Shown here: in pieces, positions 23,518 to 36,270 of the stretch | Layout: every line of letters starts with the position of its first letter | How positions within the stretch are numbered: the stretch's first letter is position 1 | Assembly (NCBI GenBank): GCA_002786065.1 | Contig: NHNY01000015.1 | Location: 1-64,000 of the forward strand | Direction of reading: 5' to 3' | Origin: Microcyclospora pomicola | Lineage: Eukaryota > Ascomycota > Dothideomycetes > Capnodiales | Length of the DNA stretch: 64,000 nt | Program-made: the position numbers and the translations under genes | Notes under the pieces: generated by a model | Seen by the model: only the letters and a program-made list of their open reading frames with translations | Told to the model about the DNA's origin: nothing | Databases searched by the model: none

Positions 23518-23660
23518 ACGACCTGCAACCTACGACCTACAACCTTACAATCTACAATCAACCTGCAACATACAATCTACAACGTACTAGCTATGACCTA
23601 CAGTACACCTACAATCTACAACCTCACAACCTACAATTCACCACGCCACCACCTAAAATC
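23518..23660. repeat. Degenerate ACCTACAA-type repeat array
   Basis: Variants of CCTACAA, TCTACAA and CCTGCAA follow one another about every 10 bases for roughly 140 bp. No coding meaning is seen. Confidence 0.75.
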
Positions 23661-24035
23661 TGAAACCTACAAATCACCTCCCTACCGTTAAAAACAACAC
23701 GATCCACTCCTCCTCTCCTCAACCTCGTTTCCATCTATCCATATGCATACCTAGGCAAACCCTCGACATTGAGTCCTTTTATTTCATTTTCTGTTTCTCG
23801 TGCTACCATAGCTTAGGCAAGGTAGTAGGAAGAAGCTATTTACCTTACCTTTCCTACAAGTACCTACCTACAGGGGTCCAATCATCACGCAGACGCCGCA
23901 AAACTCCACTCCACGCACCTCAACTCAGCTCATCGCAAGGACTTAAACAAAACCCATCCGTGGAATTCCACTTGATTACAACATCGTACATTTATCTTGA
24001 TCTTCTCACGACAGTTGCATGCACACATGCCATGC

Positions 24036-24113
24036 TATGCTATGCTATGCTATGCTATGCTATGCTATGCTATGCTATGCTATGCTGCATTCCATTCCAT
24101 TCCCTTCCATTCC
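24036..24113. repeat. TATGC and ATTCC pentanucleotide microsatellites
   Basis: Ten perfect TATGC units at 24036-24085 run directly into about five ATTCC-type units ending near 24113. Confidence 0.95.
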
Positions 24114-24655
24114 AGTTCTTTGTCTTGGATATATGAGTGGCCACACATCCACCCCGTCCGCTCCGTGCGTCCGATCCGTCCGTCCGACGAAGCGGAAGAT
24201 TACATGTAATAAGGAAATAAGATAAGATACAAAGGTATTGGCATCCCTTGCGGGATACAGCTGTGTACCCTAAGTTACCGTATCTGCTCCTATTCTTCGT
24301 CCTGGTCCTTCCCCTCCAGCACGTCTTTCCTACTTCTTCAGATGTTGCTTTTCAACATCCCTTGAATCCATTCTTCGGTAGAGAGTTCATCGTTTCGTGC
24401 GCCTTGGCCTTTTTCTCGGCCGTTGGGCTTGAGTCATGGAATAGATATGCGTACAATTGAATGGAGTGAGACGGAAATGCAGTCAATTCGACCTCCTCCT
24501 CGTTCACAGAGGTAATGATGACATTGATGATAGAAAGAAAAGAAAAACGCCATAGTACGCCGCCCTAACCTGCCCAGCCGGGTATTTTCCTGTGGTCCCG
24601 CAGCATCCCAAAATGGTGGACACGCAGTTGCCATGATATGCTATTTTCGCCGTTC

Positions 24656-26176
24656 TCAACTGAGGAGTAACCAGACCGTGCCACCGAGGGTCAGACTGAG
24701 GGCCAGCACCGTGAGGATGCCTGCACCTGCCCGATCGCCCGTCGTGATGGCGTTGGTGTAGACGGCATTCTCCCCCGAGTCGGAGTCGGTGCTGCCGGTG
24801 CCGGCCGAGGGGTCGCCGACACTGGTGCCACCGTTGTCGGCGGTGTAGGGCGGGTCGAGGGTGGCAACCTTGAGCATGTTGGACTGGATCGCAGACAGGG
24901 CGGACATTTGCTGGCCTACTCCATACGTGCCGTCCCAAGTTGTGGTCGTCCAGGTAAATCCGCACGTGACGCCATCGCTGCCGCCGTCACACTGGCCGGC
25001 GGCGCCTTCGCCGTTGGCGGTGATGTACGGCATGATCTTGTCGGCTAGCGCGGGTACGAGCTGCGTTGTGACCGCCAGCCAGCGGAGGGTGTACGCCTTG
25101 AACGAGTAGTTGTCCGTGTCGCATTGCTGGGTGGGCTCGCATGTAATCTCAACGAAGATTGAATTGTTGGATGCAAACGTCGCGAAAGTCTGGTTGATGA
25201 TGCCCTCGAGCGGAGTCAGCCATTTGGTATCTTCGGTCTGGAAAACAGTCAGTATGGACAGAGCGTGGACATGATCAGGTCTCGACTACGAACGTGGTTG
25301 TAGAGATAGGCAAGTCCAGCAATCCAGAAACCATAGTTGTACGTCCACTGCGAGTGATCGGCGCCAGTGCAGTTGTCCGACGGAACCGTACCATCATAGA
25401 CCGCATAGGTGGAATTGTCATAAAGCACCGAGCCCGCGAACCAGTCCCAAGTCTTCTCCGCCCAATCCACGTACGTCGAATTGCCGGTGTACCGAGCTAG
25501 TCGTGATGCAATCTGGAAGAGGGCACCGTTGGCGGCGATGTTCTTATAGTTATATCCCGAGTTGAAGGTGTAGATCTGCCACCGGAGTCCACCATCACAG
25601 GTCAAGGTATCCCATCGGCCGACTTGTATATTAAACACCGCTTGGCCTTGTGCGATCCATGACGGGTATTGCGAATCTGGCGCGGGAAAGTTCAGCTCGG
25701 CGGCCTCCAGCGCTGTGAATGCCCAAAAGGACTGATCATCGTTTCCTTCGTCCTTGGTCTGATTTGCCGGCATGAACGACCCATCCGTCCCGGCCTGGTA
25801 CTGGATGGCTTGTCTGGTCTCCTCGTTGTATTGGTCATCGCCGGTGTCTGCAGAAACCAAGTCAGCATTCCTTCCTCGACGGCCACCGACCAACTCCACC
25901 ACAGCGCCTCGCGCATCAACACCCTGCCCTTGCTGACTTACAGTACCAGTAATCGATCACTTGTCCAAACATGCCTCCGGTCTCCCACCAGTAGTATGGT
26001 GACGGCAAGATACCAGGCGTGCCGCCCGTCTCATTCCCGCTGTAATAATCCATCAGGCCATGTGCGACCGTGCTGGCCGCGCTCTTGATCGAGGTCGCAT
26101 CGTCCGCATCGAGAGTGATGGCATCAGCAAGCCTTGCGCCCAGAGGGGCCAAGACCAGTAGCGAGCGCGCAAGCAT
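24656..26176 (-). CDS. GPI-anchored GH76 endo-1,6-alpha-mannosidase (Dcw1/Dfg5-like)
   Basis: Three exons, 26176-25942, 25847-25294 and 25237-24656, giving 456 residues. Intron 1 is GTAAGT...CAG; intron 2 uses an unusual GTTCGT donor but restores frame. A signal peptide covers about 1-19 ([14 protein letters not shown]). The GH76 catalytic region follows, with WWETGGMFG near 63-71, DYWYYTGDD at 75-83, the catalytic Asp pair D115-D116 in GNDDQSFW, and [10 protein letters not shown] later. The C-terminus has a Ser/Thr/Gly-rich spacer and a hydrophobic tail ending WLLLS, a GPI-anchor signal. The family trims or transfers GPI glycans to link mannoproteins to the wall glucan at the plasma membrane. 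Several N-glycosylation sequons (NST, NQT, NNS) are present. Length fits the family. Confidence 0.92.
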
Positions 26177-27133
26177 TGTTGCCGCGCCTGTGCAGCCAGG
26201 AGAAGGTCCGTGTGGTGGAGGAGATGTATGCGGATGTCGGCGGGATCGTTGAAAGGAGATGTAGCGAACGGCAGGCGACTCAGTGATGGCCGCTCATGAG
26301 TGGAGGGATTGACGGTAGGAAACAAACACAAACAAACCAGTGAGTGAAGTCGTGGTTGGTGGCGGACGAGGATGTAATCAAGGGAGGGCCGCGTACTTTG
26401 CGCTGGACCCCCGGGGCCATTGCGTACATCTTTTTCGCCGCATCAGGGGCGACTAGCCGCGAATGGTCAATTCACCACCACGCGTGTCAACGTGGCATAT
26501 GCTAAAAGTGGATGATGGTCTGCATTGCTGGAGAACGAAGACGATCGTAGATGCTACTACATATGCAGGTGATTTATGAGATGTTGATGTTACATGACTG
26601 CAGCTCTTGGTTCTTGGCTGCAAATGCTTGTTTTCTATATTTATCCCGTTCAAGCATTTGGCATGGGGACCGCTAAGCCTGGATCGATCGCCTGCGAGCG
26701 ACGTCACAGTAATCGCCGCAGAAACACGATCATGAACGTACATGTAACCCATGATCATTGCATTCTTGTGTTTTCGGCGACGCAAACGCTCTTTTCCCTG
26801 AGTCAGTATCATGTTGAGGTTGCCGAGCAACGGAACGCGTGGTGTCGTGGACTTGCTTCTCCTACTTGTCTCCGCATTGGGTTTTTACGCAGCGGTAGGA
26901 CTGAGCCAATCTTCGACTTCGCAATGTGCAACAAGACGAAGACACAAGTGATTATGCTTCACGCGCGCTATTGTTCAATGTATTCTTCTGATCTGTTCAG
27001 AAACTGCCTGTATTTATGCATACATGCCCTCCAGCAAACAAAGGGAGGTGACGCCGGTAGAACGCCAGTTGAAATATGTACAACCACGACAATGCTTTCA
27101 CGAGAATGCTTTCCGCTTTGATGCCAATGTTGA
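26177..27133. other. Intergenic region between GH76 and complex I genes
   Basis: GH76 promoter and 3' flank of the complex I gene. A 175-codon plus-strand frame is present, but it has no recognisable domain and looks like chance. Confidence 0.5.
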
Positions 27134-29504
27134 TCATGCCAAAGCCTCCGCTTGTGCACCAGATCCGTAGCCGACTTGTGGACTCGGCTCCCCGGGGGCC
27201 ATGAAGTTGGTGGACGGGTCCTTGGCTGCCTTCGCTGCTGAACATCTTGCCATGGTAGGTGATGATCGCGAGATGGAGTCGGTGAGGAAGAAGTTCTCGA
27301 TGACGGGCTTGAATGCCTGGCCGGTGGCTTTCGCACCCTTGTTTTGGTCGACCAACTGGACCTTGCTGAGAGCTGGAAGGCCAGCTGGCTCAACGATGTC
27401 GTAGTGACGAAGTGAAGGAGAGATTTCTGCCATGCGGTCACGAAGCTGCTCGATGTCATCGTAAGGTAGTGGGGCCCCAAGAGCTTCAGAGGCAGCACGG
27501 AGAATCTTCCAATCCTCACGCGCCGCTCCGTAGATAGATGTGGCTGGGCGTGCCATTTGTACACGGCCTTCGGTGTTGACGTATGTGCCACTCTTCTCAG
27601 TGTATGCGGCTCCCGGGAGAACCACATCAGCATACTGTGCGCCCTTGTCACCGTGATGACCCTGGTAAACAACGAATGCATCCTTGGGAATGTCCTGGGC
27701 TTCGATCTCATCAGCACCAAGCAACCAGACGAACTTGGCTTTGGTGTTGGCAGTCTCTGGGCTGGGTACAGTGAAGCCGATCTCGTACGCTGCGGTGCGG
27801 GACGCTGATCGCTGCAGGACGTTGTAGCCGTTCCACTCCTCTGTCTGGAATACGGCCTTGTTCTTCTCCACGAAGCTTCCGACCGTCTCGTAAATAGCCT
27901 TGGCATCTGCGTGCTCAACAGCAGCTGATCCAACAATGATCAAAGGTCGTTTTGCCCCGGCGAGCTTCTTGCCAAACTCGCCGTTAAGCGCTGATTTCAA
28001 GTCGTTGGCATTGGATCCAAGCTTCTCGTACTCAAAGGTTGACTCAAAGTCCTCGCCAACGACACCAACCTCAAGATCGGATCGAATCCATTGCTTCCTG
28101 ATTCTGGCGTTGAGTAGTGCAGCCTCCCATCGTGGGTTAGTACCCACGAGAAGAATGTAATCAGCCTCTTCGACACCAGTGATCAAGGAGTTGAAAGCGT
28201 AGTTGGATCGGACGTCAATCCCGTGAGCGACTGGTGCCGAGCCACCAGGTTGGTCAAGGGCCAAGTTTTCAGATCCAAGCTTGTTCGCAAGGTCTTTCGC
28301 TGCGACCAATTGCTCGGTCTCTACAAGTGGGCCTGCGACGAACTTGATCTCGTCGCCCTTTGGCGCAATCTCCTTGAACTTCTCACCAATCTCAACAAGA
28401 ACTTGCTCCCATGTCGCTGGGGCAAACTGGTTGTCGCGTCGGATAAGTGGGGTGGTCAGACGTTGTGTGCTCAAACCATCACAGGCAAAGCGACTCTTGT
28501 CGTTAATCCACTCTTCGTTGATGTCATCATTCAACCGGGGGAGTATTCGCATGACTTGAAGTCCTCTGGCGTCTACTCGGATGTTGCTTCCGAGGCCGTC
28601 GAGAACATCGACGGTCTCAGTGTGGTAAAGCTCCCAAGGTCTGGCCCGGAAAGCATATGGCTTTGATGTGAGTGCACCGACCGGGCAAAGGTCGATCACG
28701 TTGCCCGAGAGCTCAGTATCGAGAGCAGTTTCGAGGTATGTGCCGATCTGAATGCTGTTGCCACGACCCGTGCTGCCCAATTCAGGAGCACCTGCCACAT
28801 CATTGGCGAATCGGATGCAACGAGTGCAGTGAATACAACGGTTCATTGATGTCTGCAGTCGTCAGTGAGCCGTCATTCGTCATATTCTATGACATGCGGG
28901 AATCCTGGACCTACCTTGACAAGTGGTCCGATGTTCTTATCTTCTACAGCTCTCTTGCCCGTCACTTCATGGAAGCGACCTCTATCCGCACCGTATCTCA
29001 TGCTCTGGTCCTGCAGATCACACTCACCACCTTGGTCGCAGATTGGGCAGTCCAAGGGGTGGTTTGCAAGCAAAAACTCCATCACGCCCTCCCTCGCCTT
29101 GTGAGCCAGAGGGCTGTTTGTTTTCACCACCATACCCGGCTGCACCGGCCACGCGCATGACGCTACTGGTTTCGGTGCCTTTTCCACCTCGACGAGACAC
29201 ATACGACAGTTACCGGCAATCATGAGCTTCTCGTGGTAGCAATATCGGGGGATCGTCACTCCGGCTTTTTCGCAGGCTTGGATAAGGGCAGAGCCGGCTG
29301 TGTGGTGTGATCAGTCCTATGCCCATCGCACGGAATTTTTGTGCCAACAGCCAGAAGCATACCTTCAATTGAGACCTTCTTGCCATCTACAGTGATCTCG
29401 ACTTCTGCGGCCCGGTGTACGGTCTGAGAGAAGCTGCGGGAGGCATTGAGACTGACCGCGCGCTGCGAGGGTCGCAGGGAGCGCAAAACCTGGTGCCGCA
29501 TCAT
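27134..29504 (-). CDS. nuo78: NADH:ubiquinone oxidoreductase 78-kDa (75-kDa) iron-sulfur subunit
   Basis: Three exons, 29504-29363, 29297-28915 and 28852-27134, encode 747 residues, matching the size known for Neurospora nuo78. The start [10 protein letters not shown] opens an Arg/Ser-rich mitochondrial presequence. Iron-sulfur ligands are intact: the 2Fe-2S site C67, C78, C81, C95; a 4Fe-4S site H127, C131, C134, C140; and a second site C181, C184, C187, C231. The rest is the molybdopterin-oxidoreductase-like domain, which binds no molybdenum in complex I. It is the largest peripheral-arm (N-module) subunit and passes electrons from NADH inside the mitochondrial matrix. Introns are GTATGC...CAG and GTAGGT...CAG, both in frame. 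The symbol follows Neurospora usage (NDUFS1 in animals). Confidence 0.97.
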
Positions 29505-31494
29505 CGTGCCGTTATATCGCCGCAAGATCGAGCGGAGGGGCCGTCGATAAGCCTTGTGATGGGGGAGGAAGCAGCCGCGGGCACGGTGGTGGCAAGAATC
29601 GTGTCGTCGACAATGTGCTGGAGTGGATGTGATGAGAGGTATTGGAGCTAGTATGATTGGTGGACGGAGCTCGGCAAAGGTCACGTGATATGAGAATGCC
29701 AACGTCAATCTCTTCTCCCGCACCCCTCTGTATCTCTTCTCTTTCCTCCTCATACTCATCACGATTATTATTGTAGCGGTCACTGCGAAACTTCTCCTAC
29801 GCAAGAACGCTCTATCATGTATCGGAGAAGAAAACTTTGAGACGCGCCATAGCTGGATACATAGAGAGCTCAGGCTCAATGATGGACTTTTCCTTACCAA
29901 TGGTGCAACAGCTTCCCCGAATACGATTTATGCTCGCTTCGAGACATCGCACTGCAGAAGCGGAGCATGGCAAACATGATGCCAAATAGAATGGATGCCT
30001 GTGAGGCGCAGACTGTGCTCCCAGGATGACAATCTGCTTGTATGAAAAGCGGACGGAGATGTCGCTCACTCCGAATGGCTGCTTTCGATAGTGGCAGTTG
30101 TCTAGGTTGAAAGAGACCCAGACTCTTCTTCGCGAGAAGCATTTCGTCTCCCTTCATAGCTGCAAGGCAATAGACGTTTCTGCCAACTTACAACCTTGTC
30201 ACAGTGCAGCTCTCAAGCTTGGCATGACCACACTGGGCTTGATGATTCCTTGCTCAAGTGCTACCTGAGTACAGTGATGGCCTGCCAAAGTGGCCTCCTC
30301 AGAGGAATCTCCTTTGCGGATTCTTGTAGTGTACGGCCATTTACATGAATTGTGAGTGCTGCTTGGGATGAAATTGATGGTCAGATAGAGAATAGGTCCT
30401 GGCGCATTCCAACCCACACCTCATCTAGGAATGAAGCTGCCTACCTGTTCGCATCGATGCCCGCCGCTTGTACTCCCTCATGTGGATCCAGTCTTCGGAG
30501 GCCACCGGGCCAAGGAGTGGATGTATCGCTTTAGAGCGTCTGGCCCTACATATCGCGGTCTGTGGTGCGACTCATCCACATCCATATGGTCAAGTGCTGG
30601 GCGCGAGTGACGATGTATGCAAAACTGTAAATACCCAGGTAGATCTGCCACTATTGGGGTATGTCTGATCTGGACACATTCCCGGCAATCCTGGAGGCGA
30701 CAGCAAACATGCCTTTTGCAACACAGCAACCTGGTATATTGACGAACTCCAGCAATGCAAACGGCGCGTACGACAGGCTGACGAGCGCTTCCACCTGCTG
30801 CACCGGGTGATGCGTACGGGGCGGCGGCTACAGAAAGGGATCGGCTTTGCGGGCAGGTAAGGTTCGAATTGCTACCAGGAATGCGACTGGACAGGTACGT
30901 ACCAGACTACCAGGACTTGTGGCTTTGCTTTGCCCTCCTTGTGCCGTCGATGTCACGCTGCCAAGTCTCGCGGTTGACAAGGTCAGAAGTTCGCCAGGTT
31001 CCTTACTCATACGGCGAGTAATTCGACCGGCATGAAGAGATATGTCGGATTGGCCACGAACCGTTCGTGTCTGAGTAATGGAGAAGGAGAAGAAGCGGCC
31101 CAGCGATGCACACATCATAGATAGATACTGTAGATGGAAAGATCAGTAAATCGTCCCGTCGGCCCCACCTTCCAGCCTGCCTCTATACATGTATGCAATC
31201 AGCTAGCGCGGCCACACAGGCGGATGAGTTGCTCCTAGCCCGGCTCCAGCACCGAGCCAGTAAGTCGACCTCCAAGCATCCTCGTCCGCCGGGTTTTCCA
31301 TCCAGCATCGACCCTGCGCCAGACTCGGGCGTATCGCCGCGGACCACGCCGACCTCAGCGCTGCACTGGGAGGATGCTGTCGACATAGTGCGCCCGCAGG
31401 ATCAAGGTGGCCGCTCGCCATTTGCCTGCACGTGGTGTCACGCATCCACGACGCTCAAACCTAAAACTCCCCACACAGGCCCAGGTTCTCGCAG
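29505..31494. other. Divergent intergenic region, no gene seen
   Basis: Lies between divergently transcribed complex I and Mga2-like genes and includes both promoters. A CAG directly before the ATG at 31495 may be the acceptor of a 5' UTR intron. No conserved frame was found. Confidence 0.45.
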
Positions 31495-34400
31495 ATGGAT
31501 CGGCATTCCACCGACCCTATGGGCGACGACTGGCTGTTCTCCGAGTCCTTTGGCGACCAGATGGCCAGCGAGTCTCCCTATGCCGCCAACCCCTTCAACG
31601 ACTTCACCACCTTGGACAGCTACGCCGATTCCCCTGGCCTGTCCACCCAAACCCTGGTCCAATCTCGCCCACCTGGCGCCGAAGCCCACAGCACCCTCCT
31701 GCAGCAGCAGCAATCGCTTGGCCTGCAGCAGACCGTCTCCGCCGAAAGCTCTAGTCAGGACTCGGCCTCCGACTCGTCCAGCAGACGCAAACGCAAGGTG
31801 ACCTCCGAGTCACCACTGTCAGATGCCATGACCGAGCAGCCCATGAAGCAGGAGGAAATGATGATGCTGGAGCTGGGAGATGGACACAAGGTGCAAGCCT
31901 TCGATCAGACCTTTACACGGCCAATGCACAATCTGTCCTTGGAGCAAGACGAGGTCATGGGCGCACACTTCGATTTCAACAGTGCGGCTTCGAGTCCGAA
32001 CCACACGCGGGACTACAAGCAGAACATGGCTTTGAATGCGCAAATGCCGGCATCGACTGTGGTGGGGCCATACAGACATTCACCGGTTCGTTTCATGGGA
32101 TGTAATGCTGTGTTGACTGCTGACAAGCTTGTTAGGTGCAGACGATCAATCCTGGGATGTTCCAGATTGGCGCCGGGCATGACGAATCGCCTGGCAATTC
32201 CAACATGATGTTCAACAGCGCTTCCCCGAACGCCATGTTCTCTACCCCTTCATCGGAATCCAACGACCATTTCGGAGCAAACACCTGGAATCAAGGCGTG
32301 TCTCACAATCCTGCATGGTCCAACGACTTCAACAACCAATTTGCATCCCCTAGCGCTTTGACCTTTACCCCGTCACCTATCGTGAACGGCACATCCCCAA
32401 TCAACACCACCCGAAGTCAGGCCCTCCCAATGGGTCGTTCGCCTCTACATATCGCACCCATCTCGACCAAATCCCGAGTCGAAACTCAAATCAACATCAT
32501 CATGACTCTCGAAAAGCCGCCGCCAGGGATCGAATTCCTCCATCTGCCCTTACATACCATTGCGAAGTCGAAATTGCTGGCCAAGGAAGAGCATGATCAG
32601 TCTAAAGCTCTCGAGCTACATACAATGCTAGTCTGCACAAGTGCCATGCGAAATCCACAGGTCAAAGAGAAAGCCTTGCAGCGAGCTGCGTTGCAGGACA
32701 ACACCACGATTCAAAACCGAGCCGATCAGCTTCGGGAAGCAGCGGACGAGGATAAGAACGATATGAAGAACGTGGCGGAAGCTGATCGACCAGCGAATGG
32801 AGGAGAAGTGCGCATCTGCAACAACTGCATACAACGCGAAAGAAAGCGCGCGGGTCGTAAGAAGCTGAAGAAAGAGGAAGAGCAGCAACACTGGGAAAGA
32901 TTCGAGACTGAAAGAGTGGTGGTATTCAACTCCAACGAATACCTGCAATTCAAGTCTTGGGAACCACTCCCATGCGACAGTGGCCTGATCGAGGAGCAAC
33001 CATACACGCCTCCAGATGGCTCGATCCAAGTCAGCGCCGCAATGCGGATTGCGTGCTATTGTCGACACCAGAGTGAAAAGGAGGGCTTTCGAGTCATATT
33101 TACCCTGAAAGACCAGCAAGGTCAAGTGGCCGCTCAGCAGATCTCCGATTCAATCCTGATTACTGATGATCACAAAACGCACCCACCAAGCTTTCCATCT
33201 TCTACGTCCGTCGGGGAAGGTTATTATCAGAACTCACAATTCCAAGGGTCCAGCTCAGGCGTGGGTCTACCGACATCCTTTTCCATGGTCGATCTATCAC
33301 AGCAATCGCATCCTTTCACGTCTTCGCGCTCTACAGGCAATCTGCAGTCTTTGGCTGGGGCATATGGGCAGAGCTTCAATCCGCAAAGTCACATTCATCA
33401 AATGCCGCAGTCAAATAGTGGATTCGCGTCTCAGACTACCTCCGCGACCATGACGCCCACGAGCCTTTCACGGCCAGCATCGCCGACCAGTGCTGGCCAA
33501 GCTGGCCCGAACAAGAAACGGAAATCCTCCACTTTCCACCGCAGAGTACCGAGTGGGCTGACGATGACGCCGCGTGTGGATACGAGTGTAGCCCCATCTT
33601 CTACTCTTCCGTCTGCGATGTCCATGCCGTCTCCCTTCTCCCCGAATCATGCCAGCGGCATGAACAACGCCTCTGATCAGGGTTATATGACGATACCAAG
33701 CAACAGCGGGTCGGCGCAGTATTTCGGTAGTGGACCACCTACACCCTCGGAGAGTGCACAATACGCGTTCAATCAGGCACAGATTGACAACTTGACACGC
33801 TCTCAGAATGCGCAGGCATACTTCTCCCATCCATCATCTCGTGTACCCAGCCGCGCATCGTCACCAGTCTTGCAAACCAGCCGTCCTAACATGGCTGCTT
33901 ACGGTCGCCATCCTATTCAGACGCCGACAAACTCCATGCAAGGCAGACCTCAAGCGATATATGGCGCGCCGCAAGCAGGTGCCGGCATGGTGAGCGGGGA
34001 GGTCGAGCAGTCGCGGGAACAGCTTCAAGGTACACCCACAATTACCAAAATCACTCCTGCTGAAGGGCCGACAAGTGGCGGCACCGAAGTATCCATCTAT
34101 GGATACAATTTCACGAATGGCATGCAAGTGATGTTTGGCGAGCAGCTTGCAACTACCGTTTTCTACGGCAATCAAGCACTTCTCGCCACTTCGCCACCAA
34201 GCCGACCGGGTGGAGTCAACGTCACACTGGTTCTGCCTGCTGGCAACAATCAGTATCCGTCGCCATCATCGCAGCGACAGATCTTTACCTACACCCAGAC
34301 CAATCCACGAATCATGGAGATGGCGCTGCGTTTCCTCAGTCAACAGCAAACCGGCAGTCAAGTGCAATGGAATCAATTCTCTAACGACGTCGCGAATCAG

Positions 34401-35053
34401 TATGCCCAGACACAAGGGCAGGGTGGCATGCGCGGAGGGTCCGGGTATGATGGTGGTGGCAACATGATGGCTTCAGCACCAGCAGATCAAGAGAAGGAAA
34501 ACACCCATAGTCTGAAGCAGAAAGATGTGAGCGTACGGCGTCCTTCGCTCACTGCCCGAACGTCTATCATCCAAGGATCAATTTCTACGATATGTAAGAG
34601 AAACATCGCTGCCAACTCAAATCTACAGTCAGCGAGCGGCGCTTTCCAGTCGCTTCTCAAAGCAGTCGTGCGAGCTGCTGGCGATGTCGGTACATCCAAG
34701 GAGCATTGGTCCCAGGCTAGCAAGGCAAACGAGGTCTCGAAGCACCAGCTGGAAGCGCTATCCGCATACGACTGGTCAACATTCATGGAACTTTTGACGT
34801 CGCTCAATACCCAAAAAGGCCGGCATATAAGTGTGGTCGAGGCACTATGTATTTGGTTATTGGTAAGCCTATGCAACACAAACCGTCCCACGAAGCGTTC
34901 AGTACTGACCACACATATCAGATGCCTACGTTTGTACTTACAACATCCACTTTGATGAACATAATAGCGTCGCGAGGCTTCCAGCAAGCTACGACAATGA
35001 CGACGACAACGACAATGGTGTTCGGCGATACTTGTGCTATCGTTCAGGAGTAA
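31495..35053 (+). CDS. Spt23/Mga2-type transcription factor with IPT/TIG domain
   Basis: Exons 31495-32085 and 32136-34862, with a likely last exon 34922-35053, total about 1149 residues. If the final intron (GTAAGC, TACTGAC branch, CAG) is retained, the frame ends at 34955 instead. Intron 1 has a GTTCGT donor. An acidic, Gln/Ser-rich N-terminus comes first. The Spt23/Mga2-like DNA-binding region spans roughly 310-540, including VETQINIIMTLEKPP, RICNNCIQRERKRAGRKK and MRIACYCRH. A low-complexity stretch follows, then an IPT/TIG immunoglobulin-like domain near 830-920 (ITKITPAEGPTSGGTEVSIYG, shown in part). Yeast Mga2/Spt23 are membrane-tethered and control OLE1 and lipid saturation. Here no ankyrin repeats or membrane anchor are visible after the IPT domain, so membrane processing may not apply. 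A nuclear regulator is inferred. Confidence 0.85.
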
Positions 35054-36270
35054 ACTCGCTTTCAGGCAGGAACCTGCCAGACTTTGGCCACCCATGTTTT
35101 CACTCGGAGTAACGCTTCAGGCAATAGCGCGGGTTCCATCTATGCCAACGATGAAGGAAATACTCTATCCTTCGGCGTGTCCTGTCTCGGTTGCTCGCGA
35201 TAACCACGAAATCTGGTATGAGGGCGTGGCCGGTTCATCCACGCGGCGTTTCATGCACTTGCTTGGGTATCTGTGCTCTCGCAGGAAAATAACAGGGCTC
35301 AAGGGAATGGAGGGGGAACATCGGTATTCACTTCACACGGCGTCGCTCTCTTGTTGTTGCTGGCTCTTTCTTGATTCGGGGTTTCAGGACTCTGGATTGC
35401 TTCGGACCCAATGCATCTCCCTGCGGCGTCAAAGGGCAGTGGAGCCCGGCTGCACTACGACATGGTAGCGACGGGGGAACGCCTCTTTCTATGCGACACG
35501 ATCGACAAGTAATAGGAGATTGGATCTGGCAGAAGGACGCTCGAGGCTGGCGGGGATGCGCATGCACCCACACAGAGACACGCACATATATACAGACGTA
35601 TGTAATCCCAGATATCAACATATGTCTTGAGTACATATCGTTTTACTGCGCAGCTCATGCTACACGCCCTTCCATCTACTTGGGATGAGAGCGGCAGATG
35701 TCAGATGGTCCAGGTGAGTCGACTATAAAATCGGTATATGCCACTCATGAACTACGATGATCGATCGGAGGGACTTTATAGTCTTCCATCGACACCACCA
35801 TCGGCTGGGTTTTTGGATCTTCGACACGACTCTTTGCAGCTGACTGTCGTTTTAGCCAGGGTTATATCTACCTAGGTAAATTTCAAAGCAATTCGTGCAG
35901 GCCAACATACCTCACCTCACCTTCGGATAATAAGCTTTTAGATCTGCCGCTGCGCCACTGCATCCTTCGCTGCACAGCTCCACCGGCTTTTCTGACTGAT
36001 AGGGCAAGGCAAGGTCATCACAGTAAGGTATCCGCTGGCAGGATCGTCGGACCGGTGATAAGGTAACTTGACTTACTGCAAGCTCTTCGCTCTCGCGTAC
36101 GCTGCTGCCTGATTGATCTTTATCATTATTCACCCCCACTTGTTGTCTTGCTTACCATGATTATCTGACCTTACCTTTCGAAGTACTCTTGACAGTGTTT
36201 GTATAAATCTACGAAAACAGACGATACGTCGAGCGAAAGTCCTACAAAAGCATCGTCGACGTAGCCCTGC
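35054..36270. other. Intergenic region, no gene seen
   Basis: 3' flank of the Mga2-like gene, with no conserved reading frame. A perfect palindrome TACCTAGGTA lies at 35869-35878; similar imperfect copies occur near 23119 and 23746. Confidence 0.45.

Larger units (their letters stand above)
22142..24655. other. Gene-free stretch rich in simple and satellite repeats
   Basis: No convincing gene. It holds the 20-bp minisatellite at about 23199-23378, a CTCACTCG-type run at 23406-23440, a degenerate ACCTACAA/ATCTACAA array at about 23518-23660, and pentanucleotide arrays at 24036-24113. Frames through the repeats encode only repeat translations. Confidence 0.6.

Noticed and set aside
23518-23660. 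CRISPR-like regular array
   Set aside because: Units are about 10 bases, degenerate and without spacers, and the organism is a eukaryote.
26594-27121. 175-codon plus-strand frame between GH76 and complex I genes
   Set aside because: No domain, signal peptide or coherent composition; it lies in the 3' flank and promoter of minus-strand genes and looks like chance.
35034-35468. 144-codon frame after the Mga2-like gene
   Set aside because: No ATG near its start and no domain; probably 3' untranslated sequence.
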